This document shows, in pieces, positions 22,676-22,919 of a stretch of 22,919 nucleotides of DNA. This DNA comes from Methanobacteriota archaeon (lineage in GTDB: Archaea > Halobacteriota > Methanosarcinia > Methanosarcinales > Methanoperedenaceae). Where the stretch lies: the NCBI GenBank assembly GCA_018900975.1, contig JAHIFK010000190.1, forward strand, positions 1 through 22,919, given 5' to 3'. A program made the translations under genes and the position numbers. The first letter of the stretch is position 1. Each line of letters starts with the position of its first letter. Under the pieces are notes generated by a model. That model saw nothing but the letters and a program-made list of their open reading frames with translations, was not told the origin of the DNA and did not search any database.

Positions 22676-22919
22676 TTATTTATATTGAAATGATGAAGAA
22701 AGCATCTGTGGAATTGACTCTTTCAAGTTTATCCCGTTTTCTGTTCGGATATCCGGCTAATCTATTTGGTTAAAAACGTTGTGACTATTCAGATACCACT
22801 TTTTTAAGTTAAACCAGTCAATACTGGTAATAACTCTAATACAGCTACTTCGGAATCACTTATCCGAAAAATCAATATACATTAACATTATTACAGGAAT
22901 AATAAGTTAATATGTTGAT
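22676..22919. other. Intergenic region at the right edge, with several dyads
   Basis: No gene seen. Dyads: CGGATATCCG at 22746-22755; ACCAGT-CAAT-ACTGGT at 22813-22828; TTCGGA (22849-22854) and TCCGAA (22863-22868) separated by eight bases. AT-rich sequence follows to the edge. This is probably the control region of a gene starting beyond the window. Confidence 0.45.

Noticed and set aside
1..22919. tRNA, rRNA or CRISPR arrays
   Set aside because: Looking through the intergenic regions I found no tRNA-like T-loop/CCA pattern, no rRNA core sequence and no regularly spaced repeats. This was by eye only; a covariance-model scan would settle it.

Overview
The window looks archaeal. It encodes RNase P protein component 4, which is found only in archaea and eukaryotes, a DUF2124 protein and other methanogen-type small proteins. 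Many genes have a TATA-like element 24-35 bp before the start codon and almost no leader. A complete tetrahydrofolate one-carbon set (FolD, GlyA, PurN, GcvT/H/PA) together with these families suggests a euryarchaeon of the Methanosarcinales/Candidatus Methanoperedens type. This is an inference from gene content, not a proven assignment.

Layout. (a) 1-7700 is an accessory, defence-like segment: the 3' end of an unknown gene; a 1570-residue DUF4011/superfamily-1 helicase/Vsr-like nuclease; an MNT-HEPN toxin-antitoxin type pair; then a patch of broken genes on the minus strand. These are a PIN-toxin stub with its putative antitoxin, a DUF1016 (YhcG-type) fragment, and a dGTPase-like gene that has lost its central HD motif and reading frame. 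(b) 7756-10617 (minus) is a glycine cleavage operon gcvT-gcvH-gcvPA. The expected gcvPB is absent, and the broken genes sit exactly where it would follow. (c) 10621-13180 is an AT-rich gap of about 0.9 kb and a decayed IS1634-like transposase, with short repeated words on either side. (d) 13255-15959 holds a hairpin repeat, rnp4 (minus), an unknown ORF, a frameshifted DUF4013 membrane protein, an unknown 219-residue protein and a half-size EamA/DMT transporter. (e) 16072-20494 is biosynthetic: thiC (plus), then the convergent minus-strand group [61-residue Cys-rich ORF]-purN-glyA-folD. (f) 20587-22638 holds small cysteine-rich or redox proteins: a CxxC protein (plus), a DUF1858 protein under an apparent palindromic operator, a PCP_red-CGGC fusion, a four-helix heme-copper-oxidase-like membrane protein and DUF2124. 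(g) 22639-22919 has no gene but carries dyads, probably regulatory for a gene beyond the edge.

How the genes fit together. GlyA makes glycine and methylene-THF from serine. The glycine cleavage proteins would make methylene-THF from glycine if a P-beta subunit exists elsewhere. FolD oxidises methylene-THF toward 10-formyl-THF, and PurN uses 10-formyl-THF in purine synthesis. ThiC uses the purine intermediate AIR. The most interesting leads are the uncharacterised DUF2124/four-helix/PCP_red-CGGC/DUF1858 cluster with its operator, and the deletion-built chimera of defence genes next to the truncated glycine cleavage operon.
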